Part shown: positions 63,043 through 64,000 of the stretch, in pieces
Layout of the letters: every line of letters begins with the position of its first letter
Position numbering within the stretch: position 1 is the stretch's first letter
Position numbers and translations under genes: made by a program
Notes under the pieces: generated by a model
Seen by the model: only the letters and a program-made list of their open reading frames with translations
Database searches by the model: none
What the model was told of the DNA's origin: nothing
Assembly (NCBI RefSeq): GCF_030408035.1
Contig: NZ_JASDCF010000001.1
Location: 248,001 to 312,000 of the forward strand
Source of the DNA: Psychrobacter sp. APC 3426
GTDB taxonomy: Bacteria > Pseudomonadota > Gammaproteobacteria > Pseudomonadales > Moraxellaceae
Length of the DNA stretch: 64,000 bases
Direction: 5' to 3'

Positions 63043-64000
63043 TTATACTGGATAAGCCCAGTCAGTTTGTAAGGCATTGCAGCTATTTTTCCATAGCTGC
63101 TGGGCAAGTTCGGCAGCTGGTACTGATAGTAACTCGCTCAGAGTTGACAACACCCATGGCAGGTTGGCAGGTACATTTCTGTTATGGTTAGGCGCATCAC
63201 CCCACTCGTTATCTGGGCTTTGTCCGAGCGCTGACTGACTATTATCCGATGTCTGACACATGATAGGAGTCATATCAGGGCAGTCTGTTTCTATCACCAA
63301 ACACTCAACCCCATAGCTGTCGACAGCTGCTTGAATGGCGCGGCGTAGCTTTTTAGCATTGGGATTAGTGATTTGCCCCGTAACCCCAAGTTTAAAGCCC
63401 AATTTTACAAATGCTTTTGCCTCTTGCTCACCACCACTGAAACTATGGGCGATACCGCCAAGCTTATGCGCGTCATAATCATGTGCTTTTAGTATGGCAA
63501 GCGCCTCTGCATGTGCCTTACGAATATGTAGCATCACTGGCAACTTATGCGTCACTGCCATGTCCAATTGCACCTTAAAGAACCGCTCTTGTTTGGCAAA
63601 GGCCTCAGGCTCTTTCATCTCATCAGTAAAAGTATCTAAGCCGATTTCTCCAATGGCAAGTGGGCGCTTGGCGGCAATTTTTTGTTCCATGTCTGTTAAA
63701 TGCTTTTCTGTGTGCTGGTCAATATAAAAAGGATGTAACCCCAAAGCAATATGAGTATTCAAAGAAGATTGTGCTTGGTTATCACTCGTTTCTATAGGCT
63801 GAGTCATTTTATTCACAGATTGCTCAGTCTCATACATACGATCAAAATGACGATATAAATATCCCACTAACACCAGATGGCGAACCCCTTGGGCATAGGC
63901 TTTTTGCACCTGAGTGGCTCTGTCTTCATCGAATACTGGTGCATCAAAGTGGGTATGCGTATCAATCAGTGGATATATATCAGGCAGTGCTTCATCGGTA
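63043..64000 (-). CDS. TatD family metal-dependent hydrolase (5' end beyond window)
   Basis: A putative metal-dependent DNase/hydrolase of the TatD family. The frame is open past the 64000 edge, with an upstream in-frame segment reading LIDTHTHFDAPVFDEDRATQ, so the start lies outside. The metal-site motifs are DTHTHFD, then IGEIGLDTF, VMLHIRKAHAEALA, HSFSGGEQEA, and ETDCPDMTPIM. An insert of about 18 residues, including QSALGQSPDNEWGD, follows that last motif. The enzyme precedes tcdA by 145 bases on the same strand. Substrate is not predictable from this sequence. Confidence 0.88.
   Translation of the reverse strand, partial: TDEALPDIYPLIDTHTHFDAPVFDEDRATQVQKAYAQGVRHLVLVGYLYRHFDRMYETEQSVNKMTQPIETSDNQAQSSLNTHIALGLHPFYIDQHTEKHLTDMEQKIAAKRPLAIGEIGLDTFTDEMKEPEAFAKQERFFKVQLDMAVTHKLPVMLHIRKAHAEALAILKAHDYDAHKLGGIAHSFSGGEQEAKAFVKLGFKLGVTGQITNPNAKKLRRAIQAAVDSYGVECLVIETDCPDMTPIMCQTSDNSQSALGQSPDNEWGDAPNHNRNVPANLPWVLSTLSELLSVPAAELAQQLWKNSCNALQTDWAYPV

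Overview
The window looks like a chromosomal segment of a gammaproteobacterium of the family Moraxellaceae, most likely Psychrobacter. I infer this from moderate GC, the style of the proteins, and the set of genes (FimX, a TrpR-type repressor, PuuD-type urate oxidation, MoxR-DUF58-TgpA, EpmB/EF-P). No rRNA, tRNA, CRISPR array, transposase or prophage gene was recognised. Gene density is high. Both ends cut through genes: topA at the left edge and a tatD-family gene at the right edge.

Layout. (1) 1-4.3 kb: topA (3' part missing), a small membrane-anchored protein and a DUF2799 lipoprotein. (2) 4.3-15 kb: an iron-uptake region with tonB-exbB-exbD on the minus strand. It is divergent from a siderophore ABC transporter (lipoprotein binding protein, two FecCD permeases, ATPase), and is followed by a siderophore-interacting reductase and a TonB-dependent outer-membrane receptor. 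Fur-box-like sites sit in front of tonB, the binding protein and the receptor. A 72-bp palindromic repeat interrupts the transporter operon; a diverged second copy lies near 47.5 kb. (3) 15-23 kb: purine degradation, with an NCS2 permease, a RutR-like TetR regulator, uraD, uraH, puuD, puuE, allE and allA. Two RutR-type operator palindromes lie before the permease and in the rutR/uraD divergent region. The allantoate-hydrolysing step and the step that makes urate are not encoded here. (4) 23-26 kb: trpR-trpE-trpG, then a DMT transporter.

(5) 27-31.3 kb: a polar amino acid (possibly cystine) ABC transporter and NADP-glutamate dehydrogenase. (6) 31.9-35.3 kb: the least familiar block. It has a Roadblock/LC7 protein, a stand-alone Aer-type PAS protein, a leaderless periplasmic-binding-protein-like protein, an unknown protein, and a second protein with a Roadblock-like segment. 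I read it as a possible cytoplasmic sensory module. (7) 35.6-43.1 kb: a methyltransferase, a GNAT acetyltransferase, and a molybdenum hydroxylase operon of the PaoABC type with its XdhC and MocA maturation factors. (8) 43.3-47.4 kb: a carboxymuconolactone decarboxylase-family gene broken by two 1-nt deletions and preceded by three operator-like palindromes, then a FrnE/DsbA-like oxidoreductase, and class III alcohol dehydrogenase divergent from a LysR regulator.

(9) 47.6-53 kb: DUF4031, TgpA-like transglutaminase, DUF58, MoxR and a lipoprotein cytochrome c. (10) 53.3-64 kb: a FimX homologue (degenerate GGDEF-EAL) with an upstream partner that by position may be FimW-like, then EpmB and EF-P (enzyme and its substrate side by side), a GAF-hybrid histidine kinase, TcdA and TatD. 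All identifications are from reading the translations and DNA directly; no database search was run.
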